DNA of 64,000 bases from Hortaea werneckii (Eukaryota > Ascomycota > Dothideomycetes > Mycosphaerellales > Teratosphaeriaceae): contig JBAOKB010000144.1 in assembly GCA_037044905.1 (NCBI GenBank), positions 2,455,609-2,519,608 on the forward strand. The letters are read 5' to 3'. Shown in pieces: positions 34,649 through 44,693 of the stretch. Position 1 is the stretch's first letter; every line of letters begins with the position of its first letter. The translations under genes and the position numbers were made by a program. The notes under the pieces are model-generated. The model searched no databases, was not told where the DNA came from, and saw only the letters and a program-made list of their open reading frames with translations.

Positions 34649-37600
34649 TCAAATGCTGATAAAGAAACTCTTCTCCCCTTCCTGCGGCTCAACATTCGCT
34701 CGCTTGATAATCGGATCCGCACAGCTAACCCGGATCCTCTCCACCGTCGCCGGACTCCTCAGACTCAAGACGTCCTCGACATTCCATTCCTTCCTGGCCG
34801 CCTTCAACGCGTCGCGGAAAGCGAAGAAGACCGACGAGCCCATGAACAGTGGAGGTTCGCCCACACCTCGTGATCTCTGGATCGTGCGTAGATTCTCCCA
34901 GTTGACATCCTTCAGCAAGCTGACGTTGAACTCCTGCGGGATATCTCTGAATCCCGGAATCTTGTATGCGCCCGGGCCACGGGTGAAGATCTGGCCGCTG
35001 GCGCGATGCCAGAGGGACTCTTCGATGGTGAAGAGACCCATTCCCTGTACGAAGGCCCCCTCGATCTGGCCGTAGTCGATAGCAGGGTTGATGGAGCGGC
35101 CGACGTCCATCTTGATGTCTGCGCGACGACAGGTCCAGTCGCCGGTTAGAGTATCGATCTCGACCTCAGCTGCTGCTACGCCCTGCGTGAAGTAGAAGAA
35201 CATTTGGCCTGTGTTTGCGCCCCAGACGTAGCCGATGTCGGGCGTGGCGTAGAACCCGTTCGCGGACAGATTGACTCGGTCGAAGTAAGCTGCGTGAGCT
35301 AACTGTTTCATGGTAGCATCAGGGCCCAGCTTTTCCCGATAAGGCGCTAAACGCTCGTTGATCTGCGAGCAAGCGTTCCAGATCGCATACCCGTTCAGGT
35401 CACTCGATGCGGAGGCCGCTGTGGAGGAGGTGTTCGCCACCGTGTTCGTTGCCGTCTCAGAAATGTATACCTGATCGGACGGGACGCCCAGCGCCTCTGC
35501 AGCGATCATTGTCATCTTCGTGTGCAAGCCTTGTCCCATCTCGGTCCCGCCATGAGCCACCAGCACTGACCCGTCGTGATAGACGTGAACAAGTGCACCG
35601 GCTTGGTTGAGGAACAGCGCGGTGAAAGAGATTCCGAACTTGGTAGGGATGATGCTCAAGCCCCTCTTCTTCCATTTATTCTTTTTGTTGAACTCTTCGA
35701 CTTCCTTTCTCCGCTTGTCGTATTCACTTTCCTGGAGCACCTGCCTCCACATGAGCGGGACGTACCAATCCTGCAGCGCCTGCTTGAAGTGTGTCGTCTC
35801 GCCGGGCTGGTACATGTTGATCTCCCGGAGCTTCTCAATTGGGATCTTGAGGTGGTCGGCCACCTCCTCCATATACGTCTCGGCGATAAACATACCCTGC
35901 GGTCCGCCAAAGCCACGGAAGGCAGTATTTGATACCGTGTTCGTCTTGCATATCCGGCCCCGTACATGCACGTTAGGAATCTTGTACACGCCATCTACGT
36001 GCGAAAGCGCCCGATCCACGACTGCAGCACTGAGGTCCTGGCTCCAGCCGCCGTTATTGAAGACGTCTGCATCCAGCGCCTGTAGCTTGCCATCCTTGGT
36101 CGCGGCAACTTTCCACCTCGCGAGGAACGGATGTCGCTGTCCTGAGGTCATAATATCCTCGTCGCGGTTGAGCATGCACCGCACTGGCTTACCCGCCTTC
36201 TTCGCAGCAGTGGCGCAGATGCCGGCCAATTGAATCGATCGGGTCTCCTTGCCACCAAACCCGCCTCCCATCCTCTTGACTTTGGACACGATCTTGTTGG
36301 CCTGCACACCAGTGACTTGCGCAACATAAGCCTGCGTCTCGCTGGGATTCTGAGTGCCGGACCATACTTCCATTTCGCCGTCTTCTGGCTTGGGCACTAC
36401 GACGCAGGCGTTCGTCTCGAGATAGAAGTGTTCCTGCCCGCCTATCCGAGCTACGCCGGATAAGACAACATTGTTCGGATCTTGAAATGCCGCTTCGACA
36501 TCGCCATTGTGGATGTACCGGTAATGATCAAAGTACTTGCTCTGCTCGATTGCCTCCTCGATCGTAAAGATAGCGGGTAACTCTTCATACTCGACTTTCA
36601 CGGCTCGAGCGCCAGCTTCAGCGAGCTTGGCAGCAGTAGCCAGGATCATCCCGATAGGCTGGCCAGCTGTGAAGACCTCATCTACAGCAAAGAAGACCTC
36701 GTCGCAGTTCGGAGCTCCCCACCAGTTCGCATTGGCATCAGGGAGGTCAGTGTGATCGACATAATCAACAACACCGGGGATGTCAAGAGCCCGCGAGTGG
36801 TCGACAGAGACGATCTTCGCGTGCGCCTTCGTACTTAAAACCATGCAGCCATACAACTCGTTCTTCTGGGCCGGAATGTCGTCCGTGTATTGCGCCTCCC
36901 CAGTGCACTGCTTCATGGCCGCCACATGCGGCTGCTCTTTCCCAATGACCTTCTTCTCGTACTTCTCGCCAACCGTGTGGTCTTTATAACCTTTCGAGAT
37001 TTCGCGCTCGATCTCCTTCAGTACATTGGTATCGACCTCGGCATCTGGTGAGTTCAACTCGCTTAAGATTTCGTGATAGAAGCGGTAGAAGAAGCCTAGC
37101 GCTAAGCTCTTGCGATAGGTCGCCATCCCACCGGGTACGCCGAATCTCAGGTCGAAGTCTTGTTCCAGAGCGTTCATGACCCCCTCCAGCGTCTTCGGGT
37201 CTGTGAACTTCTTGTCTATCAAATATGCCATGGCATTCTTTGCCCCGACGGTAGTTGGTGCCATGCCGCCGTAGACCAGGCTCGCGTCTTCAACGACGTG
37301 ATCAGGGCTGAGGCGTACTCTTATTGCAGCATTTACTATAGCGATGTCGTCGTCTTTTCTTTTCGCCTGCTTGTAAGCCCGCATGTACTCTCCCTTCTCC
37401 TTGAAGACAGGAACTCGGATTGCTGCGATGATGGCATCTGGAGGCAATGCCGTAACTCGATACGCCTTAAAGAACTCGGACATGAGGATCTCCGTCGTGG
37501 AGTCTAAAGACTTTGCTATGAGCATCGCGTTCGTAGCGACAAACACAGGATTCAGATCCGAAATGGGACTTGCTGTTGCCAGGTTACCTGCTGGCGTGCC

Positions 37601-38749
37601 TACGTTCCTAATCTGGCGGCCGGCGAAGTATTTGATCTGCTTGTAAATAGCGTCGAACGGCTGGGCTTTGACGGAACCATAGTGTTCGACAGCCTCTTGG
37701 CTCAAAGTCTCGAGATCCGTTAAAGTTACGTTTCCGCCAATTTCAAGATACTCGTCATCGAATCGGTACTGCCTCAGCTCCGGAATGTCGCCCACATACA
37801 CGGAGGCAGTATACTGCATCGCTTTGAACTTGACCTCAATCTGGGTTTCGGTGCTGCCACCAATGATCTTAGCAGATGGGTAGGCGCTCTTGATCTCTAA
37901 CAGCTGCTGTAGGGTTGTAGGACGGTACCAGCGTTTCCGCTTATTGCCAAATGCCAAAGGCTTGTATTCGTGCTTCTTCAGAGCCGGTGGGAATATGAGT
38001 TGCGTATCTGGGTTGTATTCAATAAAGCCTGGTGGCGTGAACCGCTTGATGGGTTGGCTGTCACCATTGGTGGCTGCCCCTTTGCAACAGCCGCCATTCG
38101 ATGCGACATTGACACCGTTCTGCGCATCCATACAGCAACCGCTCCCGCCGTTGGCCTTGGACATGCCGCATTTCTGGGCGCCTTTGCTGCCGAATGACTG
38201 GGCTGCGTCTAGGATTGGACGATACCCTGTACATCGGCAGAGGTTCCCGTCGAATGCCTCCTCAATCTCGTGTTCGGACGGGTCTTCATTGTTGCGTAAC
38301 AAAGCATACAGGCTCATGACAATGCCAGGTGTACAAAACCCGCACTGGGATCCATTACCCTTTGCGATCCTCTCTTGCGCTGGGTGCGGATTTTTGACGT
38401 TCCCTATGCCCTCTACTGTAATAACATGCTTTCCGTCAACGCTAACAAGCGGTGCTAAACAGGCGTTGACCGAAGCATGGTATATCTTGTTTGTTGTTGG
38501 ATTGTATTGCGATACCACCACCGTACAAGCTCCACAACCTCCTTCCGCACATCCCAATTTCGTGCCCGTCAAACCAATGCCACGTAGATACTCAAGCAAT
38601 GTGACTTCGGGGTCGGCTGTATCAAGAACGACCTTCGTGCCGTTGAGGTAGAAGCGAAGCGTATCGTCGTAGGACTCGGTCACCGAGGCTAAGGTCGCCT
38701 GTCGTTCCTGTGGGACAGCAGGCTGAGGGTCGATAATGCCTGGCGCCAT
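34649..38749 (-). CDS. hxA: Xanthine dehydrogenase (molybdoflavoprotein), single exon, complete
   Basis: It oxidises hypoxanthine and xanthine to urate with NAD in purine catabolism. At 1,366 residues it has full family length. In order: plant-type [2Fe-2S] (GCAEGGCGACTVV plus NACLAPL); second [2Fe-2S] (CGFCTPGIVMS, GNLCRCTGYRPIL); an FAD domain (KIIGGSTETQIEVKF, then the ASPISDLNPVF block); and the Mo-cofactor domains. Residues known to bind xanthine are present in context: Glu in GGKETR, Arg in GQRHPF, Phe in AFRGFGG, and the catalytic Glu in RGVGEPPLF. An unusual Cys-rich, Asn/Gly-rich linker (about residues 195-235, with CCMD and GGCCKG) lies between the Fe-S and FAD parts. The 3' end is close to the GH5 3' end (convergent, ~150 bp). 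No intron and no frame break over 4.1 kb. Confidence 0.97.
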   Translation of the reverse strand: MAPGIIDPQPAVPQERQATLASVTESYDDTLRFYLNGTKVVLDTADPEVTLLEYLRGIGLTGTKLGCAEGGCGACTVVVSQYNPTTNKIYHASVNACLAPLVSVDGKHVITVEGIGNVKNPHPAQERIAKGNGSQCGFCTPGIVMSLYALLRNNEDPSEHEIEEAFDGNLCRCTGYRPILDAAQSFGSKGAQKCGMSKANGGSGCCMDAQNGVNVASNGGCCKGAATNGDSQPIKRFTPPGFIEYNPDTQLIFPPALKKHEYKPLAFGNKRKRWYRPTTLQQLLEIKSAYPSAKIIGGSTETQIEVKFKAMQYTASVYVGDIPELRQYRFDDEYLEIGGNVTLTDLETLSQEAVEHYGSVKAQPFDAIYKQIKYFAGRQIRNVGTPAGNLATASPISDLNPVFVATNAMLIAKSLDSTTEILMSEFFKAYRVTALPPDAIIAAIRVPVFKEKGEYMRAYKQAKRKDDDIAIVNAAIRVRLSPDHVVEDASLVYGGMAPTTVGAKNAMAYLIDKKFTDPKTLEGVMNALEQDFDLRFGVPGGMATYRKSLALGFFYRFYHEILSELNSPDAEVDTNVLKEIEREISKGYKDHTVGEKYEKKVIGKEQPHVAAMKQCTGEAQYTDDIPAQKNELYGCMVLSTKAHAKIVSVDHSRALDIPGVVDYVDHTDLPDANANWWGAPNCDEVFFAVDEVFTAGQPIGMILATAAKLAEAGARAVKVEYEELPAIFTIEEAIEQSKYFDHYRYIHNGDVEAAFQDPNNVVLSGVARIGGQEHFYLETNACVVVPKPEDGEMEVWSGTQNPSETQAYVAQVTGVQANKIVSKVKRMGGGFGGKETRSIQLAGICATAAKKAGKPVRCMLNRDEDIMTSGQRHPFLARWKVAATKDGKLQALDADVFNNGGWSQDLSAAVVDRALSHVDGVYKIPNVHVRGRICKTNTVSNTAFRGFGGPQGMFIAETYMEEVADHLKIPIEKLREINMYQPGETTHFKQALQDWYVPLMWRQVLQESEYDKRRKEVEEFNKKNKWKKRGLSIIPTKFGISFTALFLNQAGALVHVYHDGSVLVAHGGTEMGQGLHTKMTMIAAEALGVPSDQVYISETATNTVANTSSTAASASSDLNGYAIWNACSQINERLAPYREKLGPDATMKQLAHAAYFDRVNLSANGFYATPDIGYVWGANTGQMFFYFTQGVAAAEVEIDTLTGDWTCRRADIKMDVGRSINPAIDYGQIEGAFVQGMGLFTIEESLWHRASGQIFTRGPGAYKIPGFRDIPQEFNVSLLKDVNWENLRTIQRSRGVGEPPLFMGSSVFFAFRDALKAARKEWNVEDVLSLRSPATVERIRVSCADPIIKRANVEPQEGEKSFFISI

Positions 38750-39518
38750 GATGGGCGGAGGGACGTCTGGGTTGCTAGGTTACTCTCGTTAAGGCATACC
38801 TAGGTAGGCAAACATCGGTGGTGCTCCGCTGAGTTACGCAGGCGGAAATGTGGTAAACTCTAGGCAAGCGAACGTCTAAGATGAGGATCCTTATAGTAGA
38901 ATGGATAGTACACGGTAAATGAAATCGAACATCGAAAAGCGAATCACAGCCTAGGAGGACCTAGGTATCGATGTTGCTGACCAGTATGGATGTTCTTATC
39001 ATGATATCGCAGCCGGCCGATGGCACGCGGTGAAGGTGGTGTGGCACAGTGCGGGGGTGCTAATAGAGGCGTATGCTCTCTGACTCTGTGAATGATGAGG
39101 GAGCATCCATAAATGTCTCCGGCATTTAGAGGACAGCGACGGTGCAGTCCCTTGACACCGAGAGCCGAACAAGGACAAGTTGATGAAAGAAATGGAGGTG
39201 TTGCTGGCCCTGGTATTGTTTGGGGGTTGATACGGCCAGTGTTTCCCCCACTATCGATAGGTCATCGGTCGGCTCCGCCACCGGCGATGTTGCCGAAGAG
39301 ATCAGGACTTGATAGACGATTACATGCTACGTCCTGTAAGGAACCTCATAAGCTCGGCTTAGGTATTCACATAATGCAATGCTCAAATATTGACTAGCTC
39401 ACATTCGACCTCGATGAGAAGGAGCAAGACGTACCTCTCGGAGAGCGGCAATTTTTGATCATCATTTCCTTACTCCTCCAACGCGACTGTGCACTGAGTT
39501 ACCAATGGCACTATCAGC
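38750..39518. promoter_or_regulatory. Upstream region of the xanthine dehydrogenase gene
   Basis: About 770 bp upstream of the minus-strand hxA gene and downstream of the minus-strand glycosyltransferase. Candidate GATA (AreA, HGATAR) sites: 38996-39001 (TGATAA on minus), 39251-39260 (CTATCGATAG, both strands) and 39310-39315 (TGATAG). A near match to the UaY consensus TCGG-N6-CCGA lies at 39265-39278 (TCGG-N6-CCGC). Two ACCTAGGT motifs are at 38797-38806 and 38959-38966. No gene is supported here. Confidence 0.45.
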
Positions 39519-42109
39519 CTACAACGACTTGAATCTCTGGACTACGCGCTGGACTTCCGCACTGTCACTCCCCAGCTCTCTACTCAACCACTGGCCTTCA
39601 GCTCTCTTCGCAACGACAACCTGATTCCTAGTGGATTGATGGAGTGCCGAGTGCAGACTCCTGTACACCCCTTGGCTGGGATACGCCACCAGGCCGATGA
39701 CGCCGGAACCAGTCTTCATGGTAAAGTCCACCAGACCCTCGCCCAGCCCCTTTGCTACACCTTTAGCGCCCTCGGCCTGCTTGCGGCGGTAGGTCTTGAT
39801 GAAAATCCCTGTGCAGCCCTCGTAGATACTATGGCCAAGGTATCGAAGTGCGACTGAGGATCCGGATCTCCAGTCGGTCACTTTCTCTGGCGTGTATGAG
39901 TTCTCCTTCTCCCTCCCTGAGCGTGGGACGGCGCGCATGCCTTCAGTGGCTGCTAAGGGAATGTCCACCAAGCCGGCTTTGAGAGGCGTTGCCACCATCC
40001 TGCCGATACCTCGGGCTGATGCAGTAGCGACGGCCCTATCTCTCTCATGTTTCTTGTCGGCATTTTCATCGTACTCCCTCTGTTCGCCTGCCGCCATCAT
40101 CCTAGGCTCTCTAAGATCACCATCAGACTTGCGTGATGCAACACTCGAGAGCTCTGAGTCCCCCGATCGGGCTCCCCTAGACTCGGGCGTGGCACTACGT
40201 CCTCTTCTAAATGCCTTGTACGGTCTAATAACTGCACCGGAAGCTGCACTGCCAAAATCCGTTGTCGACTGTAATGTGGCTGAGAGGATCGCTGTGATTG
40301 GATCCCACCGTTTGATGTCTATCACGATCGTCTTCGTCGCATGATGAGTGAGCTTCCGCTCGTCGATCAGACCTTGAGTAGACAGTACCGAAGCAGCTGA
40401 TTTGGAGATCTTTACTTTCTTCCGGCCATGCTTGTATTGCCATGCTGCCGGCCCAGCTCCGGATAAGTCACATTTGAGGTCTGGTGGCAGATGGCGATGA
40501 AAAGAGTCTACCGCCATAAGTACACCCGACTCCTGTTTCATTTTCTGCGCCACGGCTCTAGCTGCTTCCCGAGTCTCTGGCTCTAAACACTTCTGAATGG
40601 CTTCTGCAAGCCCTTCGCTCGTCAGGGTCGCATGTGGGATAGGTGGTGGTCCCGCACCTGCGGTAGCCACCATCCGGCCCCAGAACGGTTGACTGTGGGA
40701 AGTTAGTCCTGGTGCTTTCGCCAGCGCATGAAGTGATTTACTCACTCTCCAAAAAATGGGACTATGCTGGTCGGGCAACCATTCAGCAACCCGCACGCAG
40801 TTGTCCCTGCACCACCGTGGTGCACGACGGCTGAAACATGCTGGAAGAGCCATTCATGCGGACAATCGCCGAGCCAGAACACGTTCTCGTCCGAGTCTCT
40901 GCCCTCACCCAGATTACTCCATCCGCGTGACACGATCGCACGTACTCCTGCTTTCTCTACCGCCGCCAGGATCTCTTCCGTCATGGCTGCAGGATCATCG
41001 AGGACTATACTGCCGAACCCCAAATATACAGGCACGTCTCCGGACTTTAGAAAGGAGGCCAGGTCAGCCGGGGGACTGTAAGACGGCACCTCCCGGAAGA
41101 AGAAGCCGCAAACATCGACATGGTCCGGCCAATCCATGGGCTTCGGCACTAATGCTGGCGACCAACAGTAAGTATGCGGGATCCTCAAGCCTTCGGCCAG
41201 TCTAGTGCCCTCAGAGAGCGGCACATCTTCCAACCCAAGCTCCCGCCGCCATTCGTTGATAATATCGCCCATGCCCTGCCACGTCAACCACTCCACCAAT
41301 CCGTACGAAATGTAATTCGCGATGTTAGGATCGGTCTTAGGCGAAAGCTTCAAATTAGCCAAAGGATGGGCGAATGCACGCGTACTACTCCAGGGCATCG
41401 TGAACATCATATGGATCGGCACACCGAGCGCCTGAGCGCAGTGGATGTGAGCGAAGCTCGGCGGGTTCGCGATAATAGCGTCTGCGACGAACGGCGCTCC
41501 GGATTGCGAGTCAGGCTCGATACAAGATCTCCAGCATCCTCGTAGCATCTCTGCGAGCATTTTCCGTTTCTTTTGGATGTCCCCGGCTTTGAGGCTTCGC
41601 ATGCTGGGTATCAGACCAGGGTTCTTGACTATGTAGGCCATTAGCTCTGCTGGGTCTCCGCCTATAGAGAAGAATTCTAAGTCGGATTGGCGGACGAAGT
41701 CTTCGAAGACGCTGTGGGTGGCGATTCTAACTCGATGGCCATGGCTTTTCTGGAGTTCGCAGCCAAGCGCGATGAAAGGTTGAACGTCGCCTCTGCTGCC
41801 TACGACTTGGATCACGATGTTCAGTTGCGCCGGGGCTTGGAGGGTTCTTGGTTGTTCTGGTATCTTGCCTGGCTCTCCCGAGTCGAAACTGGGAAATGAA
41901 CCGGCTGGAATGACGCGAGACAGTGCTCGACCGACACGGGATTCGCATTCAACGTCGATTCGGCCATCGTCTGTAGGATTGTGAGCGAACCAAATGCACA
42001 TTGAGTATAGGAGCAACTTACTCCTCAAGTCGATGCCCTCTGCCGGAGAGTCGTCGGCGTTAAGCTCACTGTATAAGGGCGGATCAGATCTGTTGCTTCC
42101 GGGTTCCAT
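39519..42109 (-). CDS. UDP-glycosyltransferase (sterol glucosyltransferase-like, GT1/GT28 fold) with long C-terminal module
   Basis: Exons on the minus strand are 42109-42022, 41970-40746 and 40692-39519, giving 828 residues; introns are 51 and 53 nt with GTAAGT and GTGAGT donors. The ATG at 42109 (MEPGSNRSD) is used because the longer frame begins at TTG. The N-terminal GT half has IVIQVVGSRGDVQPFIALG. The sugar-donor half has LGFGSIV, VVHHGGAGTTACGLLNGCP and PFFGDQPFWG, the fungal equivalent of the PSPG box. Unlike yeast Atg26 there is no PH/GRAM part. The last ~250 residues contain GLVDIPLAATEGMRAVPRSG, then KVTDWRSGSSVALRYLG, then GLVDFTMKTGSGVIGL, a repeat-like amphipathic region. The acceptor is unknown; a sterol or other lipid is likely from the family. 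No frame break. Confidence 0.88.
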
Positions 42110-43115
42110 GATTCTATTTCGGGAGGTGATTACTCCCGGGAACAGTGGTAATACTGCTTGTAGCAAGCAAAAAGCCTTCGCGAAAGGCTTTTGGCCGAGC
42201 TGTAGGTTAACTTGCAGACTGCAGTGCTAAAACGTAGGATGTGTAGACGCCTTATCTGTTGATTGTCATTGAAGGCACTCTGCTATAAAGCAATGGCGAA
42301 CAGATTTGGCGCGGCCTGGTAGTATCTACGGAGTTTTTCGCTGAGTCTTCCAAAAAGACGAGCGCAGTGATCGCAAAACAATGGGGGATGTAACTGGTCC
42401 CTCGATTACCACTCACCAATTCAACCTTTATCGTGAATCTTGGGCCACTTACACACTGAGCCCTAACTTCCTCTGTTGCAGTGCACTAGTATGGATCTAG
42501 AGGCGAAATCTGGTTACGCTTCGCATCCGTTTCGCCCGACAGATCTGCTAAGTAGATACGCTTCCTTACCTTGCGTGAAGGAGGGACAGCATTCATGTTC
42601 AAAAACAGCATGGAACCATGTTCATGATTTTTGGACTTGCTTCTCAAGCCACCAGGCAGCAATTGCAACATTATAAACGATCAAAAGGTACAATGCTTCC
42701 CCGTCGTGTTAGACATTGGCTCATATTCGGCGCGACACGAATGCATACCTGGGTACTAGCGTGTCTCCTGTGAAGTGGTGCACAAGCAACTGACGAATCA
42801 CATAATTTTCGCTCTCTAATACGAAAACTTTGGCTTTTTCGTATTCCCCATGACGCCGTGGTCCAGAATGTTGGGCGGTGCAAAACATTGCTTGCGTGTT
42901 TCTACAAAGCGCAGGGAGTTATAAGTCATTGTCATCTTTCTTTGGGCAAAATGATTTGCTTGGGCGCAGCCCTTTTGTTTCTGCTCAGCGGCTGGTGAAC
43001 GTCAGCTTCCATCGACAGATTTGATCGACGAGCCATCACGACGTTTAGCAAGCCTGCTATATCGACAACTCATTCACGCACATTCACACTCATTTCAATC
43101 AATTGCAACTGAGAA
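42110..43115. other. 1-kb intergenic region between divergent genes
   Basis: It separates the UGT gene (minus) from the MARVEL-like gene (plus) and so carries both promoters. I see only short frames without motifs. Confidence 0.45.
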
Positions 43116-43799
43116 ATGGCTCCCGCCATGGCACCCAGACAACTTCCAAACCGCTCAACTGTCGGTCATTACTGGCACGAAACTGGCTTCACTGGCGTCG
43201 TCGCTCGAGCATGCCTGCGACTTCTTCAATTCATCTTCGCCATTGTCATCGCGGGAATATATGGAGCCGATCTAAAGCGAGCCAGCAATCAGCATAAGTC
43301 CGCCCAAACTGAATGGGTCTATGCCGAAGTGGCTGCCGGATTGACAATCTTGACTTGCATTATCCATTGCTTTGTTACAATCAAGAGAGTGTTCTGGGTG
43401 TTTTGGGATTTCATACTATGCGTCCTATGGGCGGCGCAGTTTGGGGTCTTCGCATCTATATACCTCGAAATGCCGACCGATGCGGGAGCCCGCAAGACCT
43501 ACTACGCTACAGGTTCCGTCGGCAGGATGAAGGCTACGGTCTGGGTGGATCTGATCAATATGTTATTATGGTTCACTACTTTCGTGCAAGGGATCGCATG
43601 GTGCTGTGTCGCGAGACGCATTACGCGCAAGACTGGTAGGATGGCTCGCTTGGATGTGGAAGGCGAAGGAGGTGAAGAAAGTTCGAAGGGAAAGCTCCAA
43701 GATGTTGAGAATGAGCAGATGAGCTTTCGACCCGCTCGACAGTCCGAGCAGTCAAATTCTACGAGATCTGCACCGCCACCATACGACGACAAGGACTGA
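43116..43799 (+). CDS. Four-TM MARVEL-like membrane protein
   Basis: 227 residues, intronless, with a good ATG (GAGAAATGGC). Hydrophobic spans sit near residues 28-49 (CLRLLQFIFAIVIAGIYG), 68-90 (AAGLTILTCIIHCFV), 93-118 (VFWVFWDFILCVLWAAQFGV) and 142-168 (WVDLINMLLWFTTFVQGI). The Arg before the first span and the four-span layout fit fungal MARVEL-domain proteins, which sit in the plasma membrane or vesicles. The C-terminal 55 residues are charged and end APPPYDDKD, holding a PPPY motif that could bind WW-domain ubiquitin ligases of the Rsp5 type. Specific function unknown. Confidence 0.8.
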   Translation: MAPAMAPRQLPNRSTVGHYWHETGFTGVVARACLRLLQFIFAIVIAGIYGADLKRASNQHKSAQTEWVYAEVAAGLTILTCIIHCFVTIKRVFWVFWDFILCVLWAAQFGVFASIYLEMPTDAGARKTYYATGSVGRMKATVWVDLINMLLWFTTFVQGIAWCCVARRITRKTGRMARLDVEGEGGEESSKGKLQDVENEQMSFRPARQSEQSNSTRSAPPPYDDKD

Positions 43800-44693
43800 A
43801 AGGAGAGTTGTTGATGAATGGGACGTTCATCGGCTGTCGTATGCAACATGACCATCCAGCGTTGGACATGCGATAACTATCAACGAGACGCTTATGTTTC
43901 TCATCAGATACTGGAGTTAGAACATGTACAACGATGCAGCTGTATTTTATCTTCATGATCTTGGAATAAATTGATGACATGATGTTCGAGAGGCTTTGGA
44001 GATGCACGCCCGTCAACCACGTCCTACACATAGTTTGGCGCAACGTCTCACGCTTCCCGAACTGCCCTTCGGATTGCTCTCAATGGCAATAGATGTCGGT
44101 GTGAAGTGCACAGCACCCTTCGCCTGTGTTGGTCTGCAGGGGTTCATTCATTTGAAACAAACGTAGCTTCCTACGCCGCACACGTGCGTGGGGGCGTCTC
44201 TGAAGCGAACCGCTGCAGGGTGCAAATCTATATATGCATCCCACGTCTTTGATGCCAGACGCCCTAGAATACGACCGTGCCGTTGCGAACAACGTGGATT
44301 GTGCGGCGATGAAACGAGGCAACCAAGTCAAAGGATGCCTATCCATGTTACGCCTCCAAGTCGCTTGCCCTCAGACTCTCGTCACTCGTTGCTGGTTTAT
44401 ACTCTACCGCGATACGCACCTTTTGAGTCGTTTCAGGAATAGAGACCGACAAAGAATGCCTCCTCCGGCAGTGAAAGGTGTGTGCGGCGCATAATGCAAC
44501 ATCGGCTTTTCATTTGCGCTGCATGACGCTAGACAGGCCGCTCAAGGAGGTATAGACGGGACATGGAAGGCGGTTCCGTCGCCGATGTCTGTTCTGTCGT
44601 TTCCAACGCATATATAAGACCTCACCTGTACTGTGCCTTGCAATTCTGCGATAACTACCAATCGACCTGTTCATACCATCCAAAGCAAACACA
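43800..44693. other. Intergenic region with TATA box of the T5orf172 gene
   Basis: No supported gene. GCATATATAAG near 44609-44618, about 80 bp upstream of the ATG at 44694, is a clear TATA box. Confidence 0.5.
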
